Source: Betaproteobacteria bacterium (GTDB lineage: Bacteria; Pseudomonadota; Gammaproteobacteria; Burkholderiales; Burkholderiaceae_E). Taken from it: a DNA stretch of 64,000 nucleotides. The notes beneath the pieces are model-generated. The model was not told the origin of the DNA. It did not search any database and worked only from the letters and a program-made list of their open reading frames with translations. The position numbers and the translations under genes were made by a program. Positions 19,261 to 27,406 of the stretch are shown piece by piece. The DNA is taken from the NCBI GenBank assembly GCA_018970865.1, contig JAGWVN010000001.1:39163-103162 (forward strand), given 5' to 3'. Positions within the stretch are counted from its first letter, which is position 1, and every line of letters begins with the position of its first letter.

Positions 19261-20168
19261 CGCGGCTTTGCCGACGCCGGGCGGCTGAGCGCCTGTCGCA
19301 CGGCGCCGGCAAAGGCGTGGGCGATCGCCGGCAGCTGCCGGCCGGCGAGGTGGGCCAGCACCAGATCGCCCCGCGGAAAGCCGGCGTCGTCGACCACCCG
19401 GGCCACCAGATCGGCACGGCCGATCAGCGCGCCGATGCCGATCTGGAAGCTGATCGACTCGCGGTCCTCGAGACAGCTGCGCAGGAACTCGAAGCTGTTG
19501 CTCTCGATGACCGGGCGCAGCCGCATCGAGCTGCGCGCCAGGAAGCGCTCGAGCATCTGGCGCCCGCCGGTGTCGCGATCGGGCAGGGCCAGCGGCCACT
19601 CGGCGCATTCCCGCAGCCGCAGCGGGCCGCGGGTGCGGGCGAGCGGGTGCTCGGCATGCATGATCGCGTGCAGCCGCTGCTCGAGCAGCACCTGACGCTC
19701 CACCCCGGGCTGGGGCGGCAGATTGAACACCAGCGCCAGATCGATCTCGAAGGCGCGCAGCGCGGTCAGCGCCTGACCGTGGTCGAACACCCGAACCTGG
19801 AAGTCCACCAGCGGGTGGCTGCGCCGGAAGCGCGCGATCACCGGCGCGAGAAAGGACGGCGCCAGCGCCTGGCTGATCGCCACGCGCACGGTGCCGCGAC
19901 GCAGCCCGCGCAGCTCCTCGATGCGCGAGCGGACATGGTCGAGCGCTGCGGCCCGGCTGCGCACATAGTCGATGAAGAGTTCGCCAGCGGCGGTGAGTCG
20001 CATGCCGCGCGGCAGCCGCTCGAAGATCGGCGTGCCGAGTTCCTCCTCGAGATCGAGCAGGCGCCGGTTGACCGCCGAGGGCGCGACATGCAGCCGCTCG
20101 GCCGCCCCGCGGATGGAGCCCGCGCGGGCGATCTCGTCGACATAGCGAAGAAAGCGCAGGTGGTTCAT
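19257..20168 (-). CDS. LysR-type regulator, likely controls the adjacent cyclic-ureide island
   Basis: 303-residue LysR regulator. An upstream in-frame start adds only a Pro/Val repeat encoded by a G-rich tract, so MNHLRFLRYVDEIARAGS was chosen; it begins the helix-turn-helix (residues 1-60, with LHVAPSAVNRRLLDLEEELG as recognition region). The effector domain follows (VRVAISQALAPSFLAPVIA). It is divergent from the isochorismatase-like gene, with the classic LTTR layout; the gap holds a perfect palindromic T-N11-A box (20222-20238) about 55 bases from its start. By analogy with AtzR, the LysR regulator of atzDEF, it probably activates the catabolic genes at 20305-29970 when an inducer is present. 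The inducer is unknown. Confidence 0.85.
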   Translation of the reverse strand: MNHLRFLRYVDEIARAGSIRGAAERLHVAPSAVNRRLLDLEEELGTPIFERLPRGMRLTAAGELFIDYVRSRAAALDHVRSRIEELRGLRRGTVRVAISQALAPSFLAPVIARFRRSHPLVDFQVRVFDHGQALTALRAFEIDLALVFNLPPQPGVERQVLLEQRLHAIMHAEHPLARTRGPLRLRECAEWPLALPDRDTGGRQMLERFLARSSMRLRPVIESNSFEFLRSCLEDRESISFQIGIGALIGRADLVARVVDDAGFPRGDLVLAHLAGRQLPAIAHAFAGAVRQALSRPASAKPR

Positions 20169-20181
20169 GGGCTGCGGTACA

Positions 20182-20207
20182 GGGACAGGGATGGGGACGG
20201 GGATGGG
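20182..20207 (+). other. G-quadruplex-type motif in the LysR leader
   Basis: Five G runs (GGG, GGG, GGGG, GGGG, GGG at 20182-84, 20188-90, 20193-96, 20199-202, 20205-07) are separated by loops of two or three bases. This fits the G3+N1-7 pattern. The motif lies on the template strand of the LysR gene, between its start codon and the palindromic operator. Confidence 0.6.
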
Positions 20208-20221
20208 ACGATGATAGAACC

Positions 20222-20238
20222 GTTGCCGTTTCGGCAAC
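20222..20238. promoter_or_regulatory. LysR-type operator (palindromic T-N11-A box)
   Basis: Perfect inverted repeat GTTGCCG-TTT-CGGCAAC. It contains T-N11-A (T20224 to A20236), the usual LTTR recognition pattern. It lies between the divergent LysR gene (start 20168) and the isochorismatase-like gene (start 20305), and close to a -10-like TATCAT on the minus strand (20211-20216), so it could serve both autoregulation and activation. Confidence 0.65.
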
Positions 20239-20304
20239 ACTGCAATGGTCATTCAGCATGCTTGATGGACGCTTTCAGGCACGGGAGATGCGTGACCTGC
20301 CGGC

Positions 20305-21237
20305 ATGACCCGTCGAACCTCCCGCGCACGCACCAGCACCGGGCAGCCCGAGACCGGCGCCCCGTCGACTCGCGCGGCAAGCGCACCACAAGCGGGCGTC
20401 TACGGCCCGGCGGCGCACAACGCCTGGACCCTGAGCGGCGACACGGTCTCGCTGGTGCGGCAGCCGAAGCGGCCGCGCCCGCTCACCCTGGCGGCGCAGC
20501 CGCAGGCAGTGCGCCTCGACCTCGCCCGCAGCGCGCTGGTGATCGTCGACATGCAGAACGACTTCTGCCACCCGAAGGGCTGGTTCGGCCAGAAGGGCAT
20601 CGATGTGCGGCCGATGCGCCGGCCGATCCCGGTGATCGCGGGGCTGCTGCCGGCCTGGCGCGCGGCCGGCGGCGCGGTGGTCTGGCTGCACTGGGGCGTC
20701 CGACCCGACCGGCTGAATCTCAGCCCGACCATCCAGTTCAAGGGACGCCATCCGCGCGATGGCGGCGCCGACCTCGCCGGCTACGCCGAGGCCTCGCCCG
20801 ATGACCGCGGCCTGTCGGTGGTGCCGGGGCACTGGGGCGCGCAGGCCATCGACGAGCTGCCGCCCGCACCCGGCGACATCACGGTCTTCAAGCACCGCCT
20901 GAGCGGCTTCTGGGACAACGAGCTCGACAGCGTGCTGCGCGGCCAGGGCCTGCAGACCCTGCTCTTTGCCGGCGTGAACACCGACCGCTGCGTGTTCTCC
21001 ACGCTGCAGGACGCGGGCTTTCTCGGTTACGACTGCCTGCTGCTGGAAGACGCCTGCGGCACGCCCTCGCCGGCCTATGTGAGCCGCGCCATCCCCTTCA
21101 TCGTGCGCCAGCTGCACGGCTTCACCGCCACCGCCGCCGACCTGCTGGCCGCCCTGCCCACGCCCCGCGGCAGCGCCCGACCCGACGGCGCCGCGCGCGC
21201 CGCTTCCGCTTCCCGACCCAAGAGGAGTTCGACATGA
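20305..21237 (+). CDS. Isochorismatase-like cysteine hydrolase (candidate biuret/ureide amidohydrolase)
   Basis: 310-residue cysteine hydrolase of the isochorismatase superfamily. The predicted catalytic residues are D82 (VIVDMQNDF), K196 (DITVFKHRLSG) and C229 (GVNTDRCVF). About 60 residues at the N-terminus precede the conserved core and are low-complexity. Members of the family include biuret hydrolase (BiuH), triuret hydrolase and ureidoacrylate amidohydrolase RutB, which hydrolyse ureides released from triazines and pyrimidines. Because it sits in one operon with an AtzD-family ring hydrolase, cleavage of a ureide such as biuret is a reasonable proposal, but sequence alone cannot distinguish this from nicotinamidase- or RutB-type action. 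The end overlaps the SBP start (ATGA). Confidence 0.82.
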   Translation: MTRRTSRARTSTGQPETGAPSTRAASAPQAGVYGPAAHNAWTLSGDTVSLVRQPKRPRPLTLAAQPQAVRLDLARSALVIVDMQNDFCHPKGWFGQKGIDVRPMRRPIPVIAGLLPAWRAAGGAVVWLHWGVRPDRLNLSPTIQFKGRHPRDGGADLAGYAEASPDDRGLSVVPGHWGAQAIDELPPAPGDITVFKHRLSGFWDNELDSVLRGQGLQTLLFAGVNTDRCVFSTLQDAGFLGYDCLLLEDACGTPSPAYVSRAIPFIVRQLHGFTATAADLLAALPTPRGSARPDGAARAASASRPKRSST

Positions 21238-22286
21238 GCCTGATCAACCGGCGCGCCGCCTCGCGCGCCCTGGCCGGCCTGCTGGCTGCGGCCGGCATCG
21301 CCCTGGGCGCCCTGCCCGTGGCAGCCACGGCCCAGACCCGGATCAAGATGGTGCTGAACTGGAAGTACGAGGGCCCGCAGGCCTGGTTCTTCATGGCCCA
21401 GGACAAGGGCTACTTCAAGGCCGAGGGCCTCGATGTGGAGATCGACCAGGGCGAGGGCTCGGCAGCCTCGATCCCGAAGGTGGCCTCGGGCGCCTACCAG
21501 GCCGGCTTCGGCGACCTGAACGCGGTGATCGACTTCTCGGCGCGCCGGCCGGCCGACGCCCCGCTGGCGGTGTTCATGATCTACAACACGCCGCCCTTCA
21601 CCATCGTGGTCAAGCAGGACAGCCCGATCCGCTCGCCGAAGGACCTGGAAGGACGCACCGTCGGCGGGCCGGCCAACGACGCCGCGCTGCGCCTGTTCCC
21701 CGCCTTCGCGCGGCTGGCCGGCGTCGACGCCTCGAAGGTGTCGATCAGCAACATGGCGCCCAACCTGCGCGAACAGATGCTGATGCGCGGCCAGGTGGAT
21801 GCGGTCTTCGGCTTCGTGACCACGGTGAGCTTCAGCGCGAAGGCGATGGGCCTGGATCCGACCAGGGAGCTGCGCTTCATCCGCTACGGCGAGCACGGCA
21901 TGGATCTCTATTCCAACGCGGTGTTCTTCTCGCGCGGCTTCGTGAAGGACAACCCGAAGGCGGTGCAGGGCTTCCTGCGCGCGCTCAACCGCGCGATGCG
22001 CGATGTGATCGCCGACCCCGACGCGGCGATCGAGGCCGTGCTCAAGCGCGAGCCGCTGCTCAAGCGCGAGGTCGAGAAGGAGAAGCTGCTGTTCACCCTG
22101 CGCAGCGACATGAGTCATCCCGAGCTCGCGCGCCTGGGCGTGGGCGATGTCGATGACGCCCGCCTGCGCAAGGCGATCGGCATCGTGGTCGAGGCCAACC
22201 AGCTGCCGCGCAGCCCCGCGCCGGCCGAGGTCTTCGATCGCAGCTTCCTGCCGCCGCGCGCCGAGCGCCCGGCCAGGCTCTTCTGA
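21234..22286 (+). CDS. NMT1/ThiY-like ABC substrate-binding protein 1
   Basis: 350-residue periplasmic binding protein. A Sec-type signal peptide (about residues 1-33: RR near the start, Ala/Leu-rich core, cut near ATAQ) precedes RIKMVLNWKYEGPQAWFFMA. The NMT1-like signature NWK...GP and LDVEIDQGEGSAA is that of proteins binding pyrimidine precursors and related small N-rings (ThiY, HisJ-like family). It is about the same length as the second binding protein at 27407-28456 and shares most motifs, so they are paralogues. It belongs to the importer whose ATPase and permease follow the AtzD-family gene. The ligand is probably the ring substrate of the island. Confidence 0.9.
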   Translation: MSLINRRAASRALAGLLAAAGIALGALPVAATAQTRIKMVLNWKYEGPQAWFFMAQDKGYFKAEGLDVEIDQGEGSAASIPKVASGAYQAGFGDLNAVIDFSARRPADAPLAVFMIYNTPPFTIVVKQDSPIRSPKDLEGRTVGGPANDAALRLFPAFARLAGVDASKVSISNMAPNLREQMLMRGQVDAVFGFVTTVSFSAKAMGLDPTRELRFIRYGEHGMDLYSNAVFFSRGFVKDNPKAVQGFLRALNRAMRDVIADPDAAIEAVLKREPLLKREVEKEKLLFTLRSDMSHPELARLGVGDVDDARLRKAIGIVVEANQLPRSPAPAEVFDRSFLPPRAERPARLF

Positions 22287-22296
22287 GGCCGGCGCC

Positions 22297-23088
22297 GTGG
22301 ATCTTCAGCTGACCGACAAGGTGGCGGTGATCACCGGTCCGGCCAAGGGCATGGGCGCGGCGATCACCCTGGCCTTCGCCCGCGAGGGCGCGCGCCTGGT
22401 GCTGGCCGGCCGGGACCTCGCCGCCATCGAGCCGGTGGCGCAGCAGGCCCGCGCGCTGGGCGTGCCGGCGATCGTGGTCGCCTGCGACCTGACCGTGGCG
22501 GCGCAGACCGAGGCGCTGGCCGCGGCCGCGCTGCAGTCCTTCGGCCGCATCGATGTGCTGGTGAATGTGGCCGGCGGCTCCGGGCCGATCGGCAAGACCG
22601 GCTGGGAGACCACGCCCGAGGAGTTCGACGAGATCGTGCAGCTCAACATGAAGGGCTGCTTCAACACCATGCGCGCGGTGCTGCCGACGATGATCGCGCA
22701 GCGCGGCGGCAAGGTGGTCAATGTGGGCGGCACCTTCGGCATGCGCGGGCGCGCCGGCCGCATGGCCTACTCGGCCTCGAAGTGGGGCCTGCGCGGCATC
22801 ACCAAGAGCTTCGCGCTGGAGGCCGGGCCGCACAACATCAACATCAACTGCGTGGCGCCGGGCATGGTCGACGGGCCGCGCTTTCGCGAGAAGGTCTGCG
22901 CCAACATGGCCCGCACCCTGGGCATCAGCCTGGAGGAGGCGATGACCCGCCATGCCGCCGACTACGCGCTGCGCCGGGTCAGCACCGACACCGATGTGGC
23001 CAATGCCTGCCTGTTCCTCGCCAGCGAGGTGTCGCGCCAGATCACTGGCACCGACCTCCCGGTGGATGGCGGCTGGGCCGCGCTCTGA
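22297..23088 (+). CDS. Short-chain dehydrogenase/reductase
   Basis: 263-residue classical SDR. The cofactor motif is TGPAKGMG (residues 15-22), with the NAG-equivalent NVAGG, catalytic Ser in VNVGG-type strand, and YSASK. The start chosen is GTG at 22297 (VDLQLTDKVAVITG); an upstream start lies within the SBP gene. It is probably NAD(P)-linked and oxidises or reduces a hydroxy intermediate of the pathway. It is located between a transporter gene and the ring hydrolase genes, and may act on the ring (a dihydropyrimidine-like step) or on the released carbon skeleton. The substrate is not deducible. Confidence 0.86.
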   Translation: MDLQLTDKVAVITGPAKGMGAAITLAFAREGARLVLAGRDLAAIEPVAQQARALGVPAIVVACDLTVAAQTEALAAAALQSFGRIDVLVNVAGGSGPIGKTGWETTPEEFDEIVQLNMKGCFNTMRAVLPTMIAQRGGKVVNVGGTFGMRGRAGRMAYSASKWGLRGITKSFALEAGPHNININCVAPGMVDGPRFREKVCANMARTLGISLEEAMTRHAADYALRRVSTDTDVANACLFLASEVSRQITGTDLPVDGGWAAL

Positions 23089-23098
23089 GGAGGACGCG

Positions 23099-24562
23099 AT
23101 GAAACCCGAGATCGACCTGGTGATCCGCGGCGCGCAGGTGGTGTCGCCCGAGGCGATCCGCCCGGCGTCGGTGGCGATTGCCGGCGGCCAGGTGGTGGCC
23201 GTGGGCCATGACGACCTGATGCCGCCGGCGCGCGAGACCCTGAACGCGGACGGCCTGTACCTGCTGCCCGGCGCGATCGACAGCCATGTGCATTTCCGCG
23301 ACCCGGGCTATCCGCACAAGGAGACCTGGAAGACCGGCTCGGCGGCGGCCGCCTGCGGCGGCGTGACCACGGTGTTCGAGATGCCCAACACCAACCCGCC
23401 CACCGGCACGGTGGCGGCGCTGCGGCTGAAGCAGCAGGCTGCGGCGGCATCCTATGTGGACTACGGCATCCACGGCCTGCTCGGCGACGACACCGTCGAC
23501 CATCTCGAGGCCTTGCTGGACGCCGGCGTGACCAGCTTCAAGGCCTTCGTGGGCAACACCTTCGGCAACCTGCCCGCGCCCTCCGACGGCGCGCTGCTGG
23601 AAGGCTTCGAGAAGCTCGCGCTGCTCGGCTACCGCACCGCGGTGCACGCCGAGAACTCCTCCATCCTGTTCCGGCGCCAGCAGAAGATGGAAGCGGCCGG
23701 CCGCATCGACGCGCTGGCCCACCTCGCCTCGCGGCCCGCGGTGGCCGAGATCGAGGCGATCGGCCGGGTGATCACGCTCGCGGAGTGGACCGGCGCGCGG
23801 CTGCACATCGCCCACCACAGCGCCGCGGATTCCCTCTTCCTGGTGCGCGAGGCCAAGCGCCGCGGCGTGGACATCACCGTGGAGACCTGCCCGCAGTACC
23901 TGCTGCTGAACACCGAGCGCATGCTCAAGCTCGGCGGGATCATGCGGGTGAACCCGCCGATCCGCGAGGCGCGCCACAACCAGCCGCTGTGGGATGCGCT
24001 GGTGGACGGCACGATCGACATGATCGCCACCGACCACGCGCCGCACACCCCCGAGGAGAAGCAGCGCGAGCGCATCTGGGACTGCGACTGCGGCTTTCCC
24101 GGCGTCGAGACCCAGATGCCGCTGATGCTCACCGAGATCGGCCGTGGCCGCGCCACGCTGATGGACTATGTGCGCTGGAGCGCGGTGGCGCCGGCGCGCG
24201 CCTGGGGCATCTACGGGCCCAAGGGCGTGATCGCGCCCGGCGCCGATGCCGACATCGCGGTGGTGGACATGAACCGCACCGCGGTCATCTCGCAGAACGG
24301 CCTGCAGTCGATCAGCCGGATCTCGCCCTGGCACGGCCGCGCGGTGCGCGGCTGCCCGATCCACACCCTGGTGCGCGGCCGCTTCGTGATGCGCGAGGGC
24401 CGGCTGGTGAGCGAGGCCGCCGGCTGGGGCCGTTCGGTGAAGGAGCGCCAGCAGATGCCGCCGGCGCGCCCGCGCAACACCGAGCTGAGCACCGCCGCCA
24501 TCCTGACCACGCCGCCCGGCGTGCCGCCCAACGCCCTGCCGGTGCCGGAGGCGCAGCGATGA
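23099..24562 (+). CDS. Dihydroorotase/hydantoinase-like cyclic amidohydrolase
   Basis: 487-residue amidohydrolase with a binuclear-metal TIM barrel. Visible ligands are H63 and H65 (DSHVHFRDPG), K148 (probable carboxylated lysine in VTSFKAFVG), H183 (AVHAENSS), H239 (HIAHHSA) and D322 (IATDHAPHT). This is the dihydroorotase/allantoinase/hydantoinase set. The ATG at 23099 has a GAGGAGGA ribosome-binding site. It ends in an overlap (ATGA) with the AtzD-family gene. Combined with that enzyme it suggests hydrolysis of a cyclic amide such as dihydropyrimidine, hydantoin or a cyclic ureide. The Pro-rich C-terminal tail of about 40 residues has no assigned function. Confidence 0.88.
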   Translation: MKPEIDLVIRGAQVVSPEAIRPASVAIAGGQVVAVGHDDLMPPARETLNADGLYLLPGAIDSHVHFRDPGYPHKETWKTGSAAAACGGVTTVFEMPNTNPPTGTVAALRLKQQAAAASYVDYGIHGLLGDDTVDHLEALLDAGVTSFKAFVGNTFGNLPAPSDGALLEGFEKLALLGYRTAVHAENSSILFRRQQKMEAAGRIDALAHLASRPAVAEIEAIGRVITLAEWTGARLHIAHHSAADSLFLVREAKRRGVDITVETCPQYLLLNTERMLKLGGIMRVNPPIREARHNQPLWDALVDGTIDMIATDHAPHTPEEKQRERIWDCDCGFPGVETQMPLMLTEIGRGRATLMDYVRWSAVAPARAWGIYGPKGVIAPGADADIAVVDMNRTAVISQNGLQSISRISPWHGRAVRGCPIHTLVRGRFVMREGRLVSEAAGWGRSVKERQQMPPARPRNTELSTAAILTTPPGVPPNALPVPEAQR

Positions 24563-25725
24563 GCGCCGCAACCGGCGCCACGGCGACGCATGCGCGCCCC
24601 CGACCCGCGGGCGCGCAGCAGGTACGGGCCTGGCGGGTGCCTTGCCGCGGGCCGGCCGACCTCGGCGGCGTGCAGGCGCTGATCGATGCCGGCGAACTGG
24701 TGCCCGCCGAGATCGTGGCGGTGATGGGCAAGACCGAGGGCAACGGCTGCGTCAACGACTACACCCGCGAGCTCGCCTCGCAGGCCTGGTGCCACCTGCT
24801 GGCGCCGCTGCTCGGCTGCACGCCCGCGCAGGTCCATGAGCGGGTGGCGCTGGTGATGTCGGGCGGCACCGAAGGCGTGCTGTCGCCGCACTTCACGGTG
24901 TTCGCGCGCCGGCAGGTGGCCGCCGACCAGGCCCGGCCGGGCAAGCGGCTGGTGCTGGGCATCGCCCATACCCGCGATTTCGCGCCGCATGAACTCGGCC
25001 GCGCCGCGCAGATCAGCGCCACCGCCGAGGCGGTGCGCGCCGCGATGCGCGATGCCGGCATCGATGACCCGGCCGATGTGCACTTCGTGCAGGTGAAGTG
25101 CCCGCTGCTCACCTCGGCAAAGATCGCCGCGGCCCAGGCCGCCGGCATGCCACCGGTCACCCGCGACACCTACGAATCGATGGGCTGGTCGCGCGGCGCC
25201 TCGGCGCTGGGCGTGGCAGTGGCGCTCGGCGAGGTCGCGCCCGCGGCCATCGACGAGCACGCGGTGCTGGCCGACTGGTCGCTGCACTCGGCGCGCGCCT
25301 CGGCCTCGGCCGGCATCGAGCTCGACGGCAATGTGGTGATCGTGTTCGGCGAGGCGACCGGCAGCGCCTCGGCGCTGCGCATCGGCCATACCGTGATGCG
25401 CGACGCGATCGACGCCGCCTCGGTGCGCCGGCTGCTGCGCGAGCGTTTCGCGCTCGACCCCGACACCGATGCGCCGGCGATCGCCGCGCGGCTGGTGAAC
25501 CTGCTGGCCAAGGCCGAAGCCAGCCCCGAGGGCGCGGTGCGCGGCGCGCGCCACACCATGCTCAACGATTCCGACATCAACGCCACCCGCCATGCCCGCG
25601 CCGCGGTCGGCGGGGTGCTGGCCTCGATCGCCGGCCACACCGCGCTCTATGTGTCGGGCGGCGCCGAACACCAGGGCCCGGCCGGTGGCGGACCGGTCTG
25701 CGCGATCGTGAGGATGGAACCATGA
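24559..25725 (+). CDS. atzD: Ring-opening amidohydrolase, cyanuric acid hydrolase/barbiturase (AtzD family)
   Basis: 388-residue enzyme of the small cyanuric acid hydrolase/barbiturase family, made of three similar domains with a Ser-Lys dyad each. Expected residues are seen: K58 (MGKTEGNGCVNDY) with S101 (SGGTEGVLSP), K180 (QVKCPLLT) with a serine in the ASASAGIE strand (about 248-250), and K318 (LLAKAEASP) with S366 (SGGAEHQGPAGGGP). From memory the match to AtzD (cyanurate to 1-carboxybiuret) is closer than to barbiturase (barbiturate to ureidomalonate), but the two cannot be separated safely by eye. It overlaps the genes on both sides by ATGA and shares the island with a putative biuret hydrolase and an importer. 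Confidence 0.9.
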   Translation: MSAATGATATHARPRPAGAQQVRAWRVPCRGPADLGGVQALIDAGELVPAEIVAVMGKTEGNGCVNDYTRELASQAWCHLLAPLLGCTPAQVHERVALVMSGGTEGVLSPHFTVFARRQVAADQARPGKRLVLGIAHTRDFAPHELGRAAQISATAEAVRAAMRDAGIDDPADVHFVQVKCPLLTSAKIAAAQAAGMPPVTRDTYESMGWSRGASALGVAVALGEVAPAAIDEHAVLADWSLHSARASASAGIELDGNVVIVFGEATGSASALRIGHTVMRDAIDAASVRRLLRERFALDPDTDAPAIAARLVNLLAKAEASPEGAVRGARHTMLNDSDINATRHARAAVGGVLASIAGHTALYVSGGAEHQGPAGGGPVCAIVRMEP

Positions 25726-26555
25726 GCGCCGATGCCGTGATCGATCTGGCCGATGTGGCCATGCGCTACGGCGCGGGCGAGGGCGCGACGCTGGCGCTGG
25801 AGCGCACCAGCCTGCGCATCGGGCAGGGCGACTTCGTGGCCCTGGTGGGCCCCAGCGGCTGCGGCAAGTCGACCATCCTGAAGCTGGTGGCGGGCTTGCT
25901 GCGGCCCAGCGCCGGCGGCGTGATCGTGGGCGGGCGCGAGGTGGGGGCGGTGGGCAGCCAGGCGGTGCGCATCGGTCTGGCCTTCCAGAACCCCACCATG
26001 CTGCCCTGGCTCACCATCCGCGAGAACCTGATGATCCCGCTGAAGATCGTCGAGCCCTTCCGCAGCGAATACCGGCGCAAGCGGCGCGGCGAATACGCCG
26101 ACCGGGCCGAGGCGCTGCTCGCGCAGGTGGGCCTCGCCGGCTTCGGCAGCAAGCGGCCCTGGCAGCTCTCCGGCGGCATGCTGCAGCGCGCCTCGCTGTG
26201 CCGGGCGCTCATCCACGAGCCGCAGCTGCTGCTGCTCGACGAACCCTTCGGCGCGCTCGACCAGTTCACCCGCGAGGAGCTGTGGGCGATCCTTCAGCAG
26301 CTCTGGATCACGCAGCGGCCCACGGTGCTGCTGGTCACGCACGACCTGCGCGAATCGGCCTACCTGGCCAACCGCATCTGCGTGATGAGCGCGCGGCCGG
26401 GCCGCATCCTGGAAGACCGCGCGGTGGATTTCCCGCGGCCGCGCACCCTCGAGATGAGCTACGCGCCGGCCTTCGCCGAGCTGGTGCAGGCGCTGCGCAT
26501 GCGCATCGCCCATGCCCGCACGGATAGCGACCCGGCCACCGGAGCCGACCGATGA
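25722..26555 (+). CDS. ABC transporter ATP-binding protein (SsuB/TauB type)
   Basis: 277-residue ATPase of the nitrate/sulfonate/taurine-pyrimidine class. Walker A is GPSGCGKST, the Q-loop reads FQNPTMLPWLT, the signature is LSGGMLQRASL, Walker B is LLLLDEPFGALD, and the H-loop is LVTHDLRES. It is overlapped by the AtzD-family gene and overlaps the permease (both ATGA). It powers uptake of the ligand delivered by the two NMT1-like binding proteins at 21234 and 27407. A long linker (SEYRRKRRGEYADR) after the Q-loop is slightly unusual. Confidence 0.92.
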   Translation: MSADAVIDLADVAMRYGAGEGATLALERTSLRIGQGDFVALVGPSGCGKSTILKLVAGLLRPSAGGVIVGGREVGAVGSQAVRIGLAFQNPTMLPWLTIRENLMIPLKIVEPFRSEYRRKRRGEYADRAEALLAQVGLAGFGSKRPWQLSGGMLQRASLCRALIHEPQLLLLDEPFGALDQFTREELWAILQQLWITQRPTVLLVTHDLRESAYLANRICVMSARPGRILEDRAVDFPRPRTLEMSYAPAFAELVQALRMRIAHARTDSDPATGADR

Positions 26556-27334
26556 GCCCCTCTGCCTCACGACTGCGCCAGCGCCTGCTCTCGGCCGGCG
26601 CCCTGATCGGCTTCTTCCTGCTCTGGGAGGCCGGCTGCCGCGCCTTCGGCGTGTCGGACCTGGTGCTGCCGCGGCCCTCGCAGATCCTCGCCGTGCTCGT
26701 CCAGAAGCTGCCGCTGCTGTGGCCGCACACCGTGCAGACCCTGAGCACCACCCTGGCCGGCTTCGGCCTGGGCGTGCTCGCCGGGGTATTGATCGGCGTG
26801 CTGATCGGCAGCTCGCGGCTGGCCTACGATGTCGCGTACCCCTTGCTGGTGGGCTTCTCGAGCATCCCCAAGGTGGCGGTGGTGCCGATCTTCGTGGTGT
26901 GGTTCGGCGCCGGCACGGTGCCGGCGATCATGACCGCGATGGTGATCAGCGTGTTCCCGGTGGTGGTGAATGTGGCCACCGGCCTGGCCACCACCGAGCC
27001 CGAGCTCGAGGATGTGCTGAAGGTGCTCGGCGCGAGCCGCCTCGACATCCTCTGGAATGTCGGCCTGCCGCGCGCCCTGCCCTACCTGTTCGCGTCGCTG
27101 AAGATCGCCATCACGCTGGCCTTCGTCGGCTCGGTGCTGTCCGAGACCGTGGCCGCCAACAAGGGCATCGGCAATGTGATGATGATCGCGAGCGGCAACT
27201 TCGATGTGCCGCTGGTCTTCGCCGGGCTGTTCATCCTCGCGGTGATGGGGGTGGCCCTCTATGCGATCTCGGCCTTCATCGAGGCCCGCCTCACCGGCTG
27301 GACGCAGCGCAAGACCGACATGGCGATGGGCTGA
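26552..27334 (+). CDS. ABC transporter permease (SsuC/TauC type)
   Basis: 260-residue inner membrane permease with about six transmembrane helices. The EAA-like loop is EDVLKVLGASRLDILWNVGLP. It belongs to the nitrate/sulfonate/ThiX-like group. It overlaps the ATPase gene (ATGA) and the second binding protein follows 72 bases downstream. Only one permease gene is present, so it probably forms a homodimer. Confidence 0.92.
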   Translation: MSPSASRLRQRLLSAGALIGFFLLWEAGCRAFGVSDLVLPRPSQILAVLVQKLPLLWPHTVQTLSTTLAGFGLGVLAGVLIGVLIGSSRLAYDVAYPLLVGFSSIPKVAVVPIFVVWFGAGTVPAIMTAMVISVFPVVVNVATGLATTEPELEDVLKVLGASRLDILWNVGLPRALPYLFASLKIAITLAFVGSVLSETVAANKGIGNVMMIASGNFDVPLVFAGLFILAVMGVALYAISAFIEARLTGWTQRKTDMAMG

Positions 27335-27406
27335 GCCTCTCGCCGGCCATCCCCGACCCCCGCACGCCGCCTCCGATCCGTCCACCCCCTCAGGGAGTCC
27401 CCGACC

